DNA from: Acidobacteriota bacterium
GTDB taxonomy: Bacteria; Acidobacteriota; Blastocatellia; Pyrinomonadales; Pyrinomonadaceae
Length of the DNA stretch: 64,000 nt
Assembly: GCA_003223025.1 (NCBI GenBank)
Contig: QHXR01000016.1
Coordinates: 307,160 to 371,159, forward strand
Direction: 5' to 3'
The notes beneath the pieces were generated by a model. The model saw only the letters and a list, made by a program, of their open reading frames with translations, was not told the DNA's origin and ran no database searches. Position 1 is the first letter of the stretch, and the number at the start of each line of letters is the position of its first letter. Shown here in pieces: positions 1 to 9,171 of the stretch. The position numbers and the translations under genes were made by a program.

Positions 1-352
1 TGTCGTCGCCTCGAACCTCGCCCTTAACGTAAGCCTCGAAGTAGTTCTTACCTTTCGCTTGCTGGACCTCGATAGTAAACGTGCCGTTGACACTGGCTGG
101 ATCGGGTTTCAGATTATCCGCTAGGTCGCCGCTATTGATTTCGCCTTTTAGCCTGTTAAGGATATTCGCGGCGTGCATCGCAGAATTGCTCGGCACCTTG
201 CAAGCATTCAATGCCATCACAGTCTTATTGCTATTGCCGGCGACATTTTGATTCTGATTGATATTTCCACTTGGTGGGCTACAAGCCAAAATAAAAACTA
301 ACGCGGCGAGGGCGATGATCCCTGCCGAGATCCTCATCGAGAAAGCCTTCAT
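1..352 (-). CDS. Lipoprotein of unknown function (3' end cut by window edge)
   Basis: Reading the minus strand from the ATG at 352-350 gives an open frame of about 117 residues that runs off the window start, so the C-terminus is missing. The N-terminus is a lipoprotein signal: basic start, hydrophobic stretch, then lipobox FILAC with the acceptor Cys at residue 24, followed by an Asn/Ser/Gly-rich linker rich in NQN and NSN. A strong Shine-Dalgarno GGAGG lies six bases before the ATG, which fixes the start. It follows the kinase gene on the same strand by about 20 bases, so the two are probably co-transcribed. The globular part is not one I recognise; it is probably anchored to a membrane facing the periplasm. 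Confidence 0.75.
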   Translation of the reverse strand, partial: MKAFSMRISAGIIALAALVFILACSPPSGNINQNQNVAGNSNKTVMALNACKVPSNSAMHAANILNRLKGEINSGDLADNLKPDPASVNGTFTIEVQQAKGKNYFEAYVKGEVRGDD

Positions 353-371
353 ACAGTTCCTCCGTTTCTAT

Positions 372-3300
372 CTATTTGGTCAGCAACGAAAGCAGCATTG
401 TACGAGTCTGTTTGCCGAAAACGATCGAGCTTCCGTCAGGCGACCATGCGAGACTTGAGAGCAGAATCTTGGGATAGCTTTCGCCCAGTATCTTGCGCGG
501 CGTGCCGCCGCTCACCGGTACAGTCCACAGTGCTGTTGTGTTGTCCCGTCGTGAAACGAACGCGATGTTCGCTCCTTCCGGGGAAAGATGAATGTTGTGG
601 AAGTACGCGTAACCAAGAGTATTCACTTTCCGCCCTACGCCCGTTTGTAACGACACAGAAAATATATCGGTCGATTCCGGAGTCATGGAAAGGTCGGCCG
701 GATCGCGCCTCCGCGCGATGACAGCATCGCCGGCCCCATTGCCGAGCCCGAGTAATCTGAATCGATCGGCGGACTCGAACAGGAACCGATGTTGGGAGCT
801 CGCGAGATCATAAAGCCAGAGCCGATACGCCGGCTTCTTTGGATCCGTATCATTCCACGAAACAAAGACGATGCTTTTCCCGTCCGATGTCCAGACAGGA
901 CAACAATACTTTTCATTCTTGTCCGTATTCGATGTCAGTACAGTACTTCGGGAACCGTCAAAAGCGGCGAGCCAGATATTGAAAATGCCGTCCGTTCGCT
1001 CTGCATATGCGACCGAAGTGCTGTCCGGCGACCATGAAATATGACTCGTTCCGATCTTTAAATATGGCGTCGGCGTATATCCCGGAGCACTCACATCGCC
1101 GTCAGCGATCTTGAGCGGATCATCCCCGGTCGGCCGGACACGCCATAACGCCATTCCCGTTTCGGAACGTCGAAAGTATGCGATCCACTGACCGCTCGGC
1201 GACCAGACCGGCGAGAACCCTTCAGACGAAACTACGAGCGGAGCATTGCCCTCGCCCACGCTTCGGACGTTGATCGAACCGCCAAAGGGACGTTCGGTCT
1301 GGGTCACGGACTGGTAGACCAGACTCTTACCCTCGGGCGAAAAAGCGGCCCAGAACTCGTTCGCGACTTCGTTCGCGATGGGCGACTCCTTCGAGTCGCG
1401 CGTGTCGACCATCCAAAGATCAGATGTCTCGGTTACGGATCCGTAAAGGATTCTCGCTCCGTCCGCCGAAACGTCTTTGACGAAGAGATCATGATCGCCC
1501 GTTGACAGTTGTACCGGTTCGCCGGATCCGAGACGTTTTTCAAAGATCTGATAAACGCCATCGACCGCTCCGCTAAAAATGAGCGACTTATCTCCGGGTC
1601 CCCAGGCGATGTCGTCAATCTGTCGTTTCGATGTTGCGATCTCGTCCGCGGACTCGCTGTCTAAACGCCTGATCCTCAGCTTCCAGATCTCACCGTCTTT
1701 GATCGAGTGTGCGATAGACGATCCGTCAGCCGAGGGTACGATCCGCCAGGGCTTCAAACTAACCGACGCAAAGTCCGTGATCTGCGCAATTTTGCCGGTT
1801 TTCTCGTCTGCGGTGAAAAGCTCGGAGCCTTCCTGATAATAGATCTTCCCGTCGCCCGACCATCGGATCGGCCTCGCGGTCTGCCCGACCTGGTCTGCTA
1901 TTTTGACCTGCTCGCCGCCCGTAAACGAGGCCCGCCAGATGCCGCGATTGTCGCCGCGGCTCGAGAAGAAGGCGACATTCTGGCTATTCGGCGACCAAAC
2001 GGGATATTGATTATAAAAACCGTTCTTTGTGACTTGGATCGAATCGCCGCCCGCGATCGGCTTGATCCAGATCTCGGTCGAGTCGGACTTCGTCGCTGCA
2101 TATGCCACCATCCGCCCGTCCGGCGAGAACGATGCTGCGGCAACCGATTCACCGGCGGTACTGCTCCAGCTCGTAACGGGAACCGTACTCATCGAAGCCG
2201 CGGCCGGTGCCGGTTGCGGTATGTCCACGGTCCACCACACGAAGAAAGCAATGATCGCAAAGACCGCGAACAGGATAAGCGACAGTTCCGGAAAAATGTG
2301 CGGCCTCGTGAAAACACCTGTGACGGTCTTATGAAGCGTGCTCCGCGGATCGATCCGTCCCGTATCGACCGCGTCCTGATGTGGAATGCCGGCGACGAGA
2401 TCCTGCTGCAGCTGCTTTAAGTCCGCGAGCAGGTGCTCCATTTTGAGGTATCGCTCTTCCCTTTCCTTCCGGAGCGCCTTATCGATGATGTTGATCAACC
2501 TCAGCGGCGGATCGACCAAAACTTCCGCGAGCCTTCGCGGCTCCTTGCTGATGATCGCCGCAAGGATGTCGGCCATCGTCGTACCGGGAAACGCGACCTC
2601 TCCGGTGACCATTTCAAAGATTATGTTGCCGAGGCTGAAGACATCGGTCCGCGGATCGAGATCACTTCCACGAGTTTGTTCCGGCGACATATATTGCGGC
2701 GTGCCAAGGATCAGACCGGGTGATGTCGAAACCTGGTCGAGCGTCTTCGCGTCGCGAGTCGGGGAGATCGACAAGATCTGTTCGGTCTCTTTCGCGAGGC
2801 CGAAGTCCAAAACTTTGACGGTCCCGTCCGGCCGAAGCATGATGTTGTCCGGTTTTATATCCCGGTGAACGATTCCCGCTTTATGTGAAGCGGCGAGCGC
2901 CGAGGCTACCTGGATCGCGATGTTCACCGCCTCGACGAGAGGAAGCTTCCCGCGCCGGATCCTCGAACCCAATGTCTCGCCCTCGACATACTCGCTGACG
3001 ATAAATTGCGCGCCTTCGCTTTCGGCGATGTCGTGAATGATAAGGATGTTCGGATGGTTCAGCGCGGAAGCTGCTCTCGCCTCGCGTGTGAACCGGCGCG
3101 TGCGATCCGAATCCATCCTGAACTCGCCGCTAAGAAACTTGATCGCAACGCGACGATTGAGCCGCGTATCCTCGGCGAGAAAAACCTCGGCCATTCCTCC
3201 ACGGCCGATCATCTCGATCAGACGGTAGCGTTCGGAAAGAACCTTTTGAAAATTGCTTGTGAAGACCTGAGTAGTTGCCGACTGCGGATCCGTGTCCGTC

Positions 3301-3419
3301 AGTATCCTTTCCGTCTCGGCAAGATCGATGCGCGCCTTGTCCCGCTCGGCGTTCGAAGGACCATCGTCCAACCACAAGCCCGCCGCTCCATCTTTCATCC
3401 GATCGGGAGGTTCATTCAT
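372..3419 (-). CDS. Transmembrane Ser/Thr protein kinase with PD40/TolB-like beta-propeller sensor
   Basis: A 1015-residue Hanks-type kinase. The kinase domain spans about residues 65-340: glycine loop GRGGMAEV near 72-79, VAIK lysine 94, catalytic HRDIKPDN with Asp187, DFG at 205-207 and SPEQ in the activation segment. A single membrane span follows at about 379-397. The remaining ~600 residues are PD40-type propeller repeats with recurring 'FSPDGR', 'WSPDG' and 'WSPDS' motifs, probably periplasmic. The architecture suggests a receptor kinase that senses an extracytoplasmic ligand or wall state and phosphorylates cytoplasmic proteins on Ser/Thr; the ligand and substrates cannot be told. It is followed by the lipoprotein gene on the same strand. 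Kinases of this layout are common in Acidobacteriota. Confidence 0.93.
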   Translation of the reverse strand: MNEPPDRMKDGAAGLWLDDGPSNAERDKARIDLAETERILTDTDPQSATTQVFTSNFQKVLSERYRLIEMIGRGGMAEVFLAEDTRLNRRVAIKFLSGEFRMDSDRTRRFTREARAASALNHPNILIIHDIAESEGAQFIVSEYVEGETLGSRIRRGKLPLVEAVNIAIQVASALAASHKAGIVHRDIKPDNIMLRPDGTVKVLDFGLAKETEQILSISPTRDAKTLDQVSTSPGLILGTPQYMSPEQTRGSDLDPRTDVFSLGNIIFEMVTGEVAFPGTTMADILAAIISKEPRRLAEVLVDPPLRLINIIDKALRKEREERYLKMEHLLADLKQLQQDLVAGIPHQDAVDTGRIDPRSTLHKTVTGVFTRPHIFPELSLILFAVFAIIAFFVWWTVDIPQPAPAAASMSTVPVTSWSSTAGESVAAASFSPDGRMVAYAATKSDSTEIWIKPIAGGDSIQVTKNGFYNQYPVWSPNSQNVAFFSSRGDNRGIWRASFTGGEQVKIADQVGQTARPIRWSGDGKIYYQEGSELFTADEKTGKIAQITDFASVSLKPWRIVPSADGSSIAHSIKDGEIWKLRIRRLDSESADEIATSKRQIDDIAWGPGDKSLIFSGAVDGVYQIFEKRLGSGEPVQLSTGDHDLFVKDVSADGARILYGSVTETSDLWMVDTRDSKESPIANEVANEFWAAFSPEGKSLVYQSVTQTERPFGGSINVRSVGEGNAPLVVSSEGFSPVWSPSGQWIAYFRRSETGMALWRVRPTGDDPLKIADGDVSAPGYTPTPYLKIGTSHISWSPDSTSVAYAERTDGIFNIWLAAFDGSRSTVLTSNTDKNEKYCCPVWTSDGKSIVFVSWNDTDPKKPAYRLWLYDLASSQHRFLFESADRFRLLGLGNGAGDAVIARRRDPADLSMTPESTDIFSVSLQTGVGRKVNTLGYAYFHNIHLSPEGANIAFVSRRDNTTALWTVPVSGGTPRKILGESYPKILLSSLAWSPDGSSIVFGKQTRTMLLSLLTK

Positions 3420-3802
3420 AACGGAAATAGGGATTCCGCGAGATTATGCCACGAAATGAGGTTGGATCAGCAAGTTTTTATTGTGGCTCGGCAGGCTACG
3501 GAATGAGGTAGCAGACGGGAGCAGAAGGTCCGACAGCTGATAGTCATGCGCCCTCGCTGTTTGAAGATGACTCACAGAATATCGCAGACCGAATTCTGGA
3601 AAGGTGTGTAGTACCGAAAGTCCTCCTACATGGCGCAGATCCCTAGGACGCGTCGTGAAATAAAAGATGATTGCGGCTCTGCCGAAAGAGATCCGAACGA
3701 ATTGCGTCCGTAACACAGTGCCATCTGTGCAACACCTGTGGTAGTCTGGTGGACGGCCGTTATGCGAAGAACTCAAATTCCGGTGCCGTGAGGATCAGGA
3801 AC
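3420..3802. other. Intergenic region between divergent kinase and nuclease-like genes
   Basis: About 380 bases between divergently transcribed genes. Open frames here on either strand look non-coding (Cys/Arg/Ser-rich, no recognisable motif). I see no convincing -35/-10 pair or large palindrome. The region presumably holds promoters for both flanking genes. Confidence 0.4.
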
Positions 3803-5629
3803 ATGCCAAATAAAATGATGGTCACGTACTCGGAACTGACGGGTGCAAAAGTCAGCGAAGACGAATTCAAACAAATTCTCTCGCGTTTAGAGCGCGGATC
3901 AACTTTCCATCTGCTTTCCACGATCAATTGTTTTCTCTCCCTGACCTCTTATCAAAACAGCGACGAGGACTTCATTTTTCTTCAGAGGTTCCTCTCGCAT
4001 CATTTATTGGACAAAGAATTGTTCGATTTGACGAACGAAAAACTCTCTCAAGCTACACCACTAGAACGACCAATTTTTCATCGCTGGCAGATTCTTTACT
4101 TGATGAAGCGAGTGTTGCTGGAAAGTTCCGATAAAGGCGATCTAGTTCCTCACAGCGATCAGAATCAACCAGCCCGTGAAACGCTAGGTAGACTGTGTCT
4201 GATCGTTAACGACTTTTTCATGAACGAACAGGACGAACGGGCCTTAGACCTGATTCATTGGGATAAGGCGGAGGATCGTGAACAGGCTCAATCAATTTTC
4301 CTCGCACAGATGCTACCAGTCGCCGAATTATACAATCCTCCACCTCTCGATGAGGCTCTCGCGCGTCTCGATCAAATGCTGCAAATATTTGAGCACAGGT
4401 TTCCACTCGCGTTCGGGGGCACAACGCTCTCTGACTATTTCCGATCGTTGACTGGCATAAATCTGGAGTCGTTTATTGAAATGACACTTGGCATCCATGC
4501 TCACTACTTAAGTCACGATGTTCGTCAGTTAATTGAGAATCCGATAGATTTAAACCTCAATCGGAAAACATTTTTCTCTAACCTGAACTATTCGGATTCG
4601 GAGATCGATCACTTTTTTAGATTGGTATCAGGTGACTTGAACCAGTTAACAGAGGCAGCGAGAGATCAAAACGGCGCTCTGGATTCTAGGTATGATCTCC
4701 GACTGTTTCAGACGTATCCACTGTTTCGAATCAGCGGCGACTCGTTCACTTGCATTGATTACGGATTTCTGTTGGAAAAGGTGTTGCAGGGTCTATATCA
4801 CACGATTCTAAATTCGCTTCCCAACAACGAGCGACGAGTTTTTTTTGAAAAGTGGGGGAAGGTCTTCGAGGAATACGTCACGCAGGTTTTCCTAAGTATT
4901 TTCCCAGCATCACCTTTCTCGAATTTCTATCCTCACAGCTATTTCTTGCACAAACAGGAAATGGAAGCATTCGATGGAATGCTGGAGTATTCGACGGACC
5001 TTATTGCGATGGAGTACAAGGGAGGCGTCATTAAAGCGGCTGCGAAGTATTCCGGTAACCCAGACGAACTGCTCGGAGACATCGATAAGAAATTCGGAAC
5101 CGTGCACGCCGACTCGGGAGTTAGACAACTCGCTCAAAAGATTGAGCGGCTCTTCACCGCGAATGTTTCTGAAAGACTGCAAATTAGGGATCTAGACTTG
5201 GCAGGGATGCGAGTGGTCTATCCGGTTCTTGTCGTGAATGACAGCAACCTCGGATTCAGTTTGACCGCATTGCGTTTACGATCCTGGTTTGACTCGGAAA
5301 TCGAGAATCGGAACATAGACCCCGCGATAACCATTCGACCACTGTGCGTGTTACCCGTCGGCGAACTAGAAGAAATCAAGACCTACTTACTGGCGGGCGA
5401 TTTTACGCTGCTCGATTTCTTACATTTTTATGCCAATGCCGTTAATGAATCTTGGTATCATCCGCTTTCAGACCCAGATAACGTATGGAAAGACGTGGGA
5501 TTTGTGTTCACGAAGTTCCGGGATGCTCGCCAGATACCTTTCCGCCCAAACCAAGATCGAATCGATGGATCCGGACGGGTCTTCGACAGGGTGTCAAGCA
5601 AGTTCCGAATAGCCATCGGTTCGGAGTGA
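3803..5629 (+). CDS. Orphan protein with PD-(D/E)XK nuclease-like C-terminal half
   Basis: A 608-residue protein from the ATG at 3803, which has AGGAT seven bases upstream; the frame stays open back to 3671 but the extra residues look non-coding. I do not recognise the full-length family. Residues 350-406 fit a PD-(D/E)XK core: helix motif GKVFEEYVTQVF (Glu356/357), then Asp391 and Asp399 ahead of EYK with Glu404 and Lys406. The N-terminal ~340 residues are helical with no clear motif. It has no signal peptide or membrane span, so it is probably cytoplasmic. It stands alone, with AT-richer composition and more TTA/AAT-type codons than its neighbours, suggesting horizontal acquisition. A role in DNA cleavage, for example defence, is inference only. 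Confidence 0.7.
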   Translation: MPNKMMVTYSELTGAKVSEDEFKQILSRLERGSTFHLLSTINCFLSLTSYQNSDEDFIFLQRFLSHHLLDKELFDLTNEKLSQATPLERPIFHRWQILYLMKRVLLESSDKGDLVPHSDQNQPARETLGRLCLIVNDFFMNEQDERALDLIHWDKAEDREQAQSIFLAQMLPVAELYNPPPLDEALARLDQMLQIFEHRFPLAFGGTTLSDYFRSLTGINLESFIEMTLGIHAHYLSHDVRQLIENPIDLNLNRKTFFSNLNYSDSEIDHFFRLVSGDLNQLTEAARDQNGALDSRYDLRLFQTYPLFRISGDSFTCIDYGFLLEKVLQGLYHTILNSLPNNERRVFFEKWGKVFEEYVTQVFLSIFPASPFSNFYPHSYFLHKQEMEAFDGMLEYSTDLIAMEYKGGVIKAAAKYSGNPDELLGDIDKKFGTVHADSGVRQLAQKIERLFTANVSERLQIRDLDLAGMRVVYPVLVVNDSNLGFSLTALRLRSWFDSEIENRNIDPAITIRPLCVLPVGELEEIKTYLLAGDFTLLDFLHFYANAVNESWYHPLSDPDNVWKDVGFVFTKFRDARQIPFRPNQDRIDGSGRVFDRVSSKFRIAIGSE

Positions 5630-5870
5630 CTCAGCTTTTTTGGGAAACATCGGTATGAGCGATAAGATCGCTTCGGTCTGCTCGCGAAATCGGTGTTCTG
5701 ACGGGCTGAAATCCTTAGTGATCTCGGCTTCGAAAGTATGATGGTGCTGGCCAGCAGAACGCACACTGAGTTTTCAGGCCCACGTCTGTTGTCGCGCGTA
5801 GAAGGCTTCACCCCTTTGGCTCAAACCGAAAAATGTAGCGCTAGTATTTCGTGCCGCTACGGACGGCGAA

Positions 5871-7505
5871 CTAAGCCTCGGCTAATGTGCTCGGCAACAC
5901 AAAAGGCCCGATGTGCGGCTTATCTGTATTGAGACAAGTCTGCAAAGAAAGTATCAAGGCATCTCTTAAATTCTCCGGCGTGACGATCGCGTCGAGGAGG
6001 CCGCGGGCGGCGGCGTGTTTGGCGTCTAGTTCGCGGTCGTAGGTTTCGCGGACTTTTTGCATTTCGGCAGCCAATGCATCGTCGGGTGACTTCCCTTCTT
6101 TTTTTAATTTCTCGAGCTGCGTTCCGAAGATCGCCTGGACGGCGGAGTCGCCTTCCATGACGCCCATGCGGCCGGTTGGGAGGGAGAAGATGAAGTCGGG
6201 ATCGAATCCCTGTCCGGCCATGGCGTAATAGCCGGCACCGGATGCGTGGTTCACGGTGAGGACGATCTTCGGGACGGTCGCGGTCGCCATCGCTTCGACG
6301 AACCTTGCACCGGCGCGGATGATGCCGGAGTGCTCGGCTTCGGCTCCGACCATGAAACCGGAGACATCTTGTACGAAGAGCAGCGGTGTCGAATGACGAT
6401 TGCAGTTGTCGATGAAGTACGCGGTCTTCTCGGCTGACTCCGTGTAGACGATGCCGCCGAATCGTGGGCCACGGTTCCCTTTCGACATTCCGCGCGCGTT
6501 CGCGATCACCCCGACGAGGATCCCGCCGATGCGTGCAGTGCCGCAGATCATCTCTTGTGCGTAGTCGGCTTGGAACTCGTCTATATCGCCGTCGAGAAAT
6601 GTGGCGAGCACTTTACGCATGTCGTATGGGGCTTTGTGATCTTCCGGAAGTAGGTCGTAGAGACTCGCGTTTTGAGTTCCGGCTTTAGCCGGCTTCTCAC
6701 TCGCAGCAGAGCCGGCTGAAGCCGGAACTCTAAACGGTTCCGGAAGCTCGCTAACGAGCTGGCGGATCTTCGCAAGACATTCCTGCTCATCCTTCGTTCG
6801 ATAGTGCGCGACGCCGGAAATGGCGTTGTGGGTCATGGCTCCGCCGAGGGTTTCGTTGTCGATCGTTTGGCCGGTCGCGCCTTTTACGAGGTTGGCTCCG
6901 CCGAGACCCATGAACGAAGTCCCTTCCACCATCAGGATGACATCGGAGAGCGCCGGCAAGTATGCACCGCCCGCGACGCACATTCCCATGACGGCGGCGA
7001 TCTGCGGGACTTTCAGATAGCGACGCATGATCGAGTTGTAATAGAAAATTCGCGCCGCACCGTATTGTCCGGGAAAGACTCCGCCTTGGTATGGAAGATT
7101 CACGCCGGCCGAGTCGACAAGATAAATGATCGGGACGCGATTCCGCATCGCGATCTCCTGAGCGCGGAGGATCTTTTTTATCGTCTCCGGATACCACGCA
7201 CCGGCCTTGATCGTCGCGTCGTTCGCTACGATGACGCACTCGCGTCCGTTTACTTTTCCGACAACCGTCACGACCGCCGCCGCAGGAGCCTTTCCGTCGT
7301 ACTCGTCATACGCGACAAGCAAACCGATCTCCTGCGAGTACGTGTCCTTGTCGAGCAGCAGATCGATCCGCTCTCTCGCTGTTAGCTTTCCTTGTTTGTG
7401 GATCTTCTCGATCTTCTCCGGCCCGCCGCCGAGCATTAGTTTTTGCTCGAGGCGCAGATAGTCTTCGGTGAGCGAGCGGAGGCGAGATGGTGGTTTTGTT
7501 GTCAT
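5871..7505 (-). CDS. Acyl-CoA carboxylase, carboxyltransferase (beta) subunit
   Basis: A 544-residue protein of the biotin-dependent acyl-CoA carboxylase beta family (propionyl-/methylcrotonyl-CoA carboxylase type), which transfers carboxyl from biotin to an acyl-CoA. Family landmarks include KLTARERIDLLLD near residue 45, GGAYLPALSD, GGANLVKGATGQ, FGGIVYTES and the C-terminal-half segment GAGYYAMAGQGFDPDF. The start ATG is well placed. No biotin carboxylase or carrier subunit is next to it, so its partner must be elsewhere and the exact substrate is uncertain. Residues about 259-278 are encoded by a palindromic repeat inserted in frame (see the repeat at 6674-6730) in a loop between the two halves. 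It probably acts in branched-chain amino acid or odd-chain fatty acid metabolism. Confidence 0.9.
   Translation of the reverse strand: MTTKPPSRLRSLTEDYLRLEQKLMLGGGPEKIEKIHKQGKLTARERIDLLLDKDTYSQEIGLLVAYDEYDGKAPAAAVVTVVGKVNGRECVIVANDATIKAGAWYPETIKKILRAQEIAMRNRVPIIYLVDSAGVNLPYQGGVFPGQYGAARIFYYNSIMRRYLKVPQIAAVMGMCVAGGAYLPALSDVILMVEGTSFMGLGGANLVKGATGQTIDNETLGGAMTHNAISGVAHYRTKDEQECLAKIRQLVSELPEPFRVPASAGSAASEKPAKAGTQNASLYDLLPEDHKAPYDMRKVLATFLDGDIDEFQADYAQEMICGTARIGGILVGVIANARGMSKGNRGPRFGGIVYTESAEKTAYFIDNCNRHSTPLLFVQDVSGFMVGAEAEHSGIIRAGARFVEAMATATVPKIVLTVNHASGAGYYAMAGQGFDPDFIFSLPTGRMGVMEGDSAVQAIFGTQLEKLKKEGKSPDDALAAEMQKVRETYDRELDAKHAAARGLLDAIVTPENLRDALILSLQTCLNTDKPHIGPFVLPSTLAEA
6674..6730. repeat. 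Palindromic repeat inserted in frame in the carboxylase gene
   Basis: Two 20-base arms, 6674-6693 (starting GAGTTCCGGCTTTAGCC) and 6711-6730, are inverted copies with one mismatch, separated by 17 bases. Each arm also holds a small palindrome around CCGGCTTTAGCCGG. The element keeps the frame open and encodes roughly RVPASAGSAASEK plus PAKAGTQ. Closely related sequences lie in the alpha-2-macroglobulin gene at 55848-55901 and 56959-57034. Confidence 0.85.
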
Positions 7506-7556
7506 TCGAAGTTGCTTAATAACTTGGCCTCAATTTGCGGCGACAAACTAGATTTC

Positions 7557-7626
7557 TAACAGGGATGAAGGGGATTCAAGGGATGTCTGACTTCGAATCA
7601 TCCTTTCATCCCCCTCATCCCTGTTA
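7557..7626. repeat. Intergenic palindromic repeat
   Basis: The left arm begins TAACAGGGATGAAGGGGAT at 7557; the right arm, ending CCTCATCCCTGTTA at 7626, is its imperfect inverted copy. The 70-base element lies between the metalloprotease gene and the carboxylase gene, both on the minus strand. It could fold into a long hairpin in the transcript and may act as a terminator or RNA-stabilising element, but it has the look of a dispersed repeat. Confidence 0.7.
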
Positions 7627-7683
7627 AAAGTCCATCTTCCTGATCCGCGTCATCCGCGAAAATCCGCGGCTAAAATTCCTTTC

Positions 7684-9171
7684 CTACCGAACACTGATAT
7701 TCCCCACACTCGAATCGCTCACCGTCGGACTGTTCAGGCTTACGATTCGAATACGTGCGCGGCGTGTCGCTCTTCCGCCCATGTTGATCTTCTCGACTCC
7801 GTCGTTCGGTGTCGATGCGATGATCGTTTCCCAGGTCGTGCTTTCGTCTTTCGAGAAATCGATACGAACATTGCCGGTGATGTTGTCCGAAGTCCAAAAG
7901 AGATCACGCCAAATATTTCTAGGCAGCCAGTTTCCGCTGTTGAAATTCGACAGCGTGATGCTCGATCCGCTGTAACGATATGCCGCGACGGTGTCGGCGG
8001 TGTTGTTTATCGATCGGGCATTGTCTCGAGCGTTGTTGATCCCGGTCGGTGTGTTGAGATAGATGACGTTCGGATTCGAAAAGTAAGGCACGCGCGTACA
8101 GCCCGACGTGCACGGATCGACGTACGCCATGACGGTTCGATAACTGCCGTTCACGTTGTGACCGAATCCGTAAGGGAATGTCGGGTTCGAGCCGTTCTCC
8201 GGATTGTGCTGGCTTCCCATGTTGTGACCGAGCTCGTGAGCGAAACTAAGATTGCCGACCGCGCAACTTCTAACCGTGACCGTGAATGCATTGTTCTGAT
8301 TTCCGGACGGAACTCCCATCAAATAACCGATCCCGCAGACGCCCGTGACTTCGCTGATCTCGGAAACGAGATCCGCGTTGTGAGTATTTCGCAACGCCCC
8401 GATCGTCGCGTTCGCACGCAGATTACTGAGATCGGTGCTCGGATCGATCTCGGTATAGGCGAACTCCTGCGAATGCACGAGTCGTAATCGCTGCCGGATC
8501 CGGCTATTCAGATATGCAGTGTTCGCGGCGTCGACCGCGGACTGCGCGAGTGCCTGAGCTTGAGCATCGCCGCCGAGAAAAGTCTTTGTCGCCGTCGTGT
8601 AAACGATGAGTACGTCGATGCGATCGGCCGAGTCGACACCGACGAGCGCGGCGTTATCGGTTGGTGCCGCAACATTTCGATCATCGTTAACGCCGCCGCC
8701 ACATTCGGGAAACTGCGACTGATCGAGCTCGACGAGCATGTGCTTATCGCCCCGCGGAACGATCTCATACACCGAGTCCGGACCATAGATCAATGCGGAA
8801 TAATATCCTTTTCGAAATGTGATGATGACGTCGCCGTCGAACTTCGCATACTTGATCTTGCCGCGCCACGTGACGTCATCGAGCGAACGCCGTTCGGTCT
8901 CGCGGACGCGGGCATCGAACTGTTTTCCGTCGAAGAGCGAGATCGTAATACTGTCCGCCGCGACAAGATTCGGACCGGACATGTCGAATGTGATCTCCGC
9001 TTCGCGCACCGAAGCGAGCGATGACTTTGCGGCTCCAATGGCCGGCTTCGCGTCACTCTTTATCGAGTAAAGTTTCGGAATCAGATTCTGAGCCGACGTA
9101 TGGCCGGCACGGTAGACAAATGAAACCGCGATCGCACACGACAAAAGCGCAAATACAAAAACTCTCATCAT
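7684..9171 (-). CDS. Secreted reprolysin-like zinc metalloprotease
   Basis: A 495-residue exported protein. The N-terminal ~28 residues form a signal peptide (hydrophobic FVFALLSCAIAVSFVYRAG). The catalytic motif HELGHNMGSQH carries zinc ligands His312, His316 and His322 with Glu313 as base, and Gly319 at the adamalysin/reprolysin position; a Met (TVMAYV) follows as a likely Met-turn. This places it in the metzincin M12B-like group. The segment DRIDVLIVYTTATK near residue 180 is typical of the start of bacterial members' catalytic domain. The C-terminal ~110 residues look like a beta-rich domain. It probably degrades extracellular protein. The ATG overlaps the end of the upstream ATP-grasp-like gene by four bases (ATGA), implying translational coupling. 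Confidence 0.88.
   Translation of the reverse strand: MMRVFVFALLSCAIAVSFVYRAGHTSAQNLIPKLYSIKSDAKPAIGAAKSSLASVREAEITFDMSGPNLVAADSITISLFDGKQFDARVRETERRSLDDVTWRGKIKYAKFDGDVIITFRKGYYSALIYGPDSVYEIVPRGDKHMLVELDQSQFPECGGGVNDDRNVAAPTDNAALVGVDSADRIDVLIVYTTATKTFLGGDAQAQALAQSAVDAANTAYLNSRIRQRLRLVHSQEFAYTEIDPSTDLSNLRANATIGALRNTHNADLVSEISEVTGVCGIGYLMGVPSGNQNNAFTVTVRSCAVGNLSFAHELGHNMGSQHNPENGSNPTFPYGFGHNVNGSYRTVMAYVDPCTSGCTRVPYFSNPNVIYLNTPTGINNARDNARSINNTADTVAAYRYSGSSITLSNFNSGNWLPRNIWRDLFWTSDNITGNVRIDFSKDESTTWETIIASTPNDGVEKINMGGRATRRARIRIVSLNSPTVSDSSVGNISVR

Noticed and set aside
1707..2420. Plus-strand 237-residue frame inside the kinase gene
   Set aside because: Antisense to the PD40 propeller and membrane part of the kinase; Arg/Asp-rich with no motif, a typical shadow frame.
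3671..3802. Longer N-terminus of the nuclease-like gene
   Set aside because: The extra 44 residues are Cys/Arg-rich without structure, and the ATG at 3803 has a better ribosome-binding site.
5630..5870. Small gene between the nuclease-like and carboxylase genes
   Set aside because: The short frames here show no ribosome-binding site, motif or codon bias; I see no feature in this gap.
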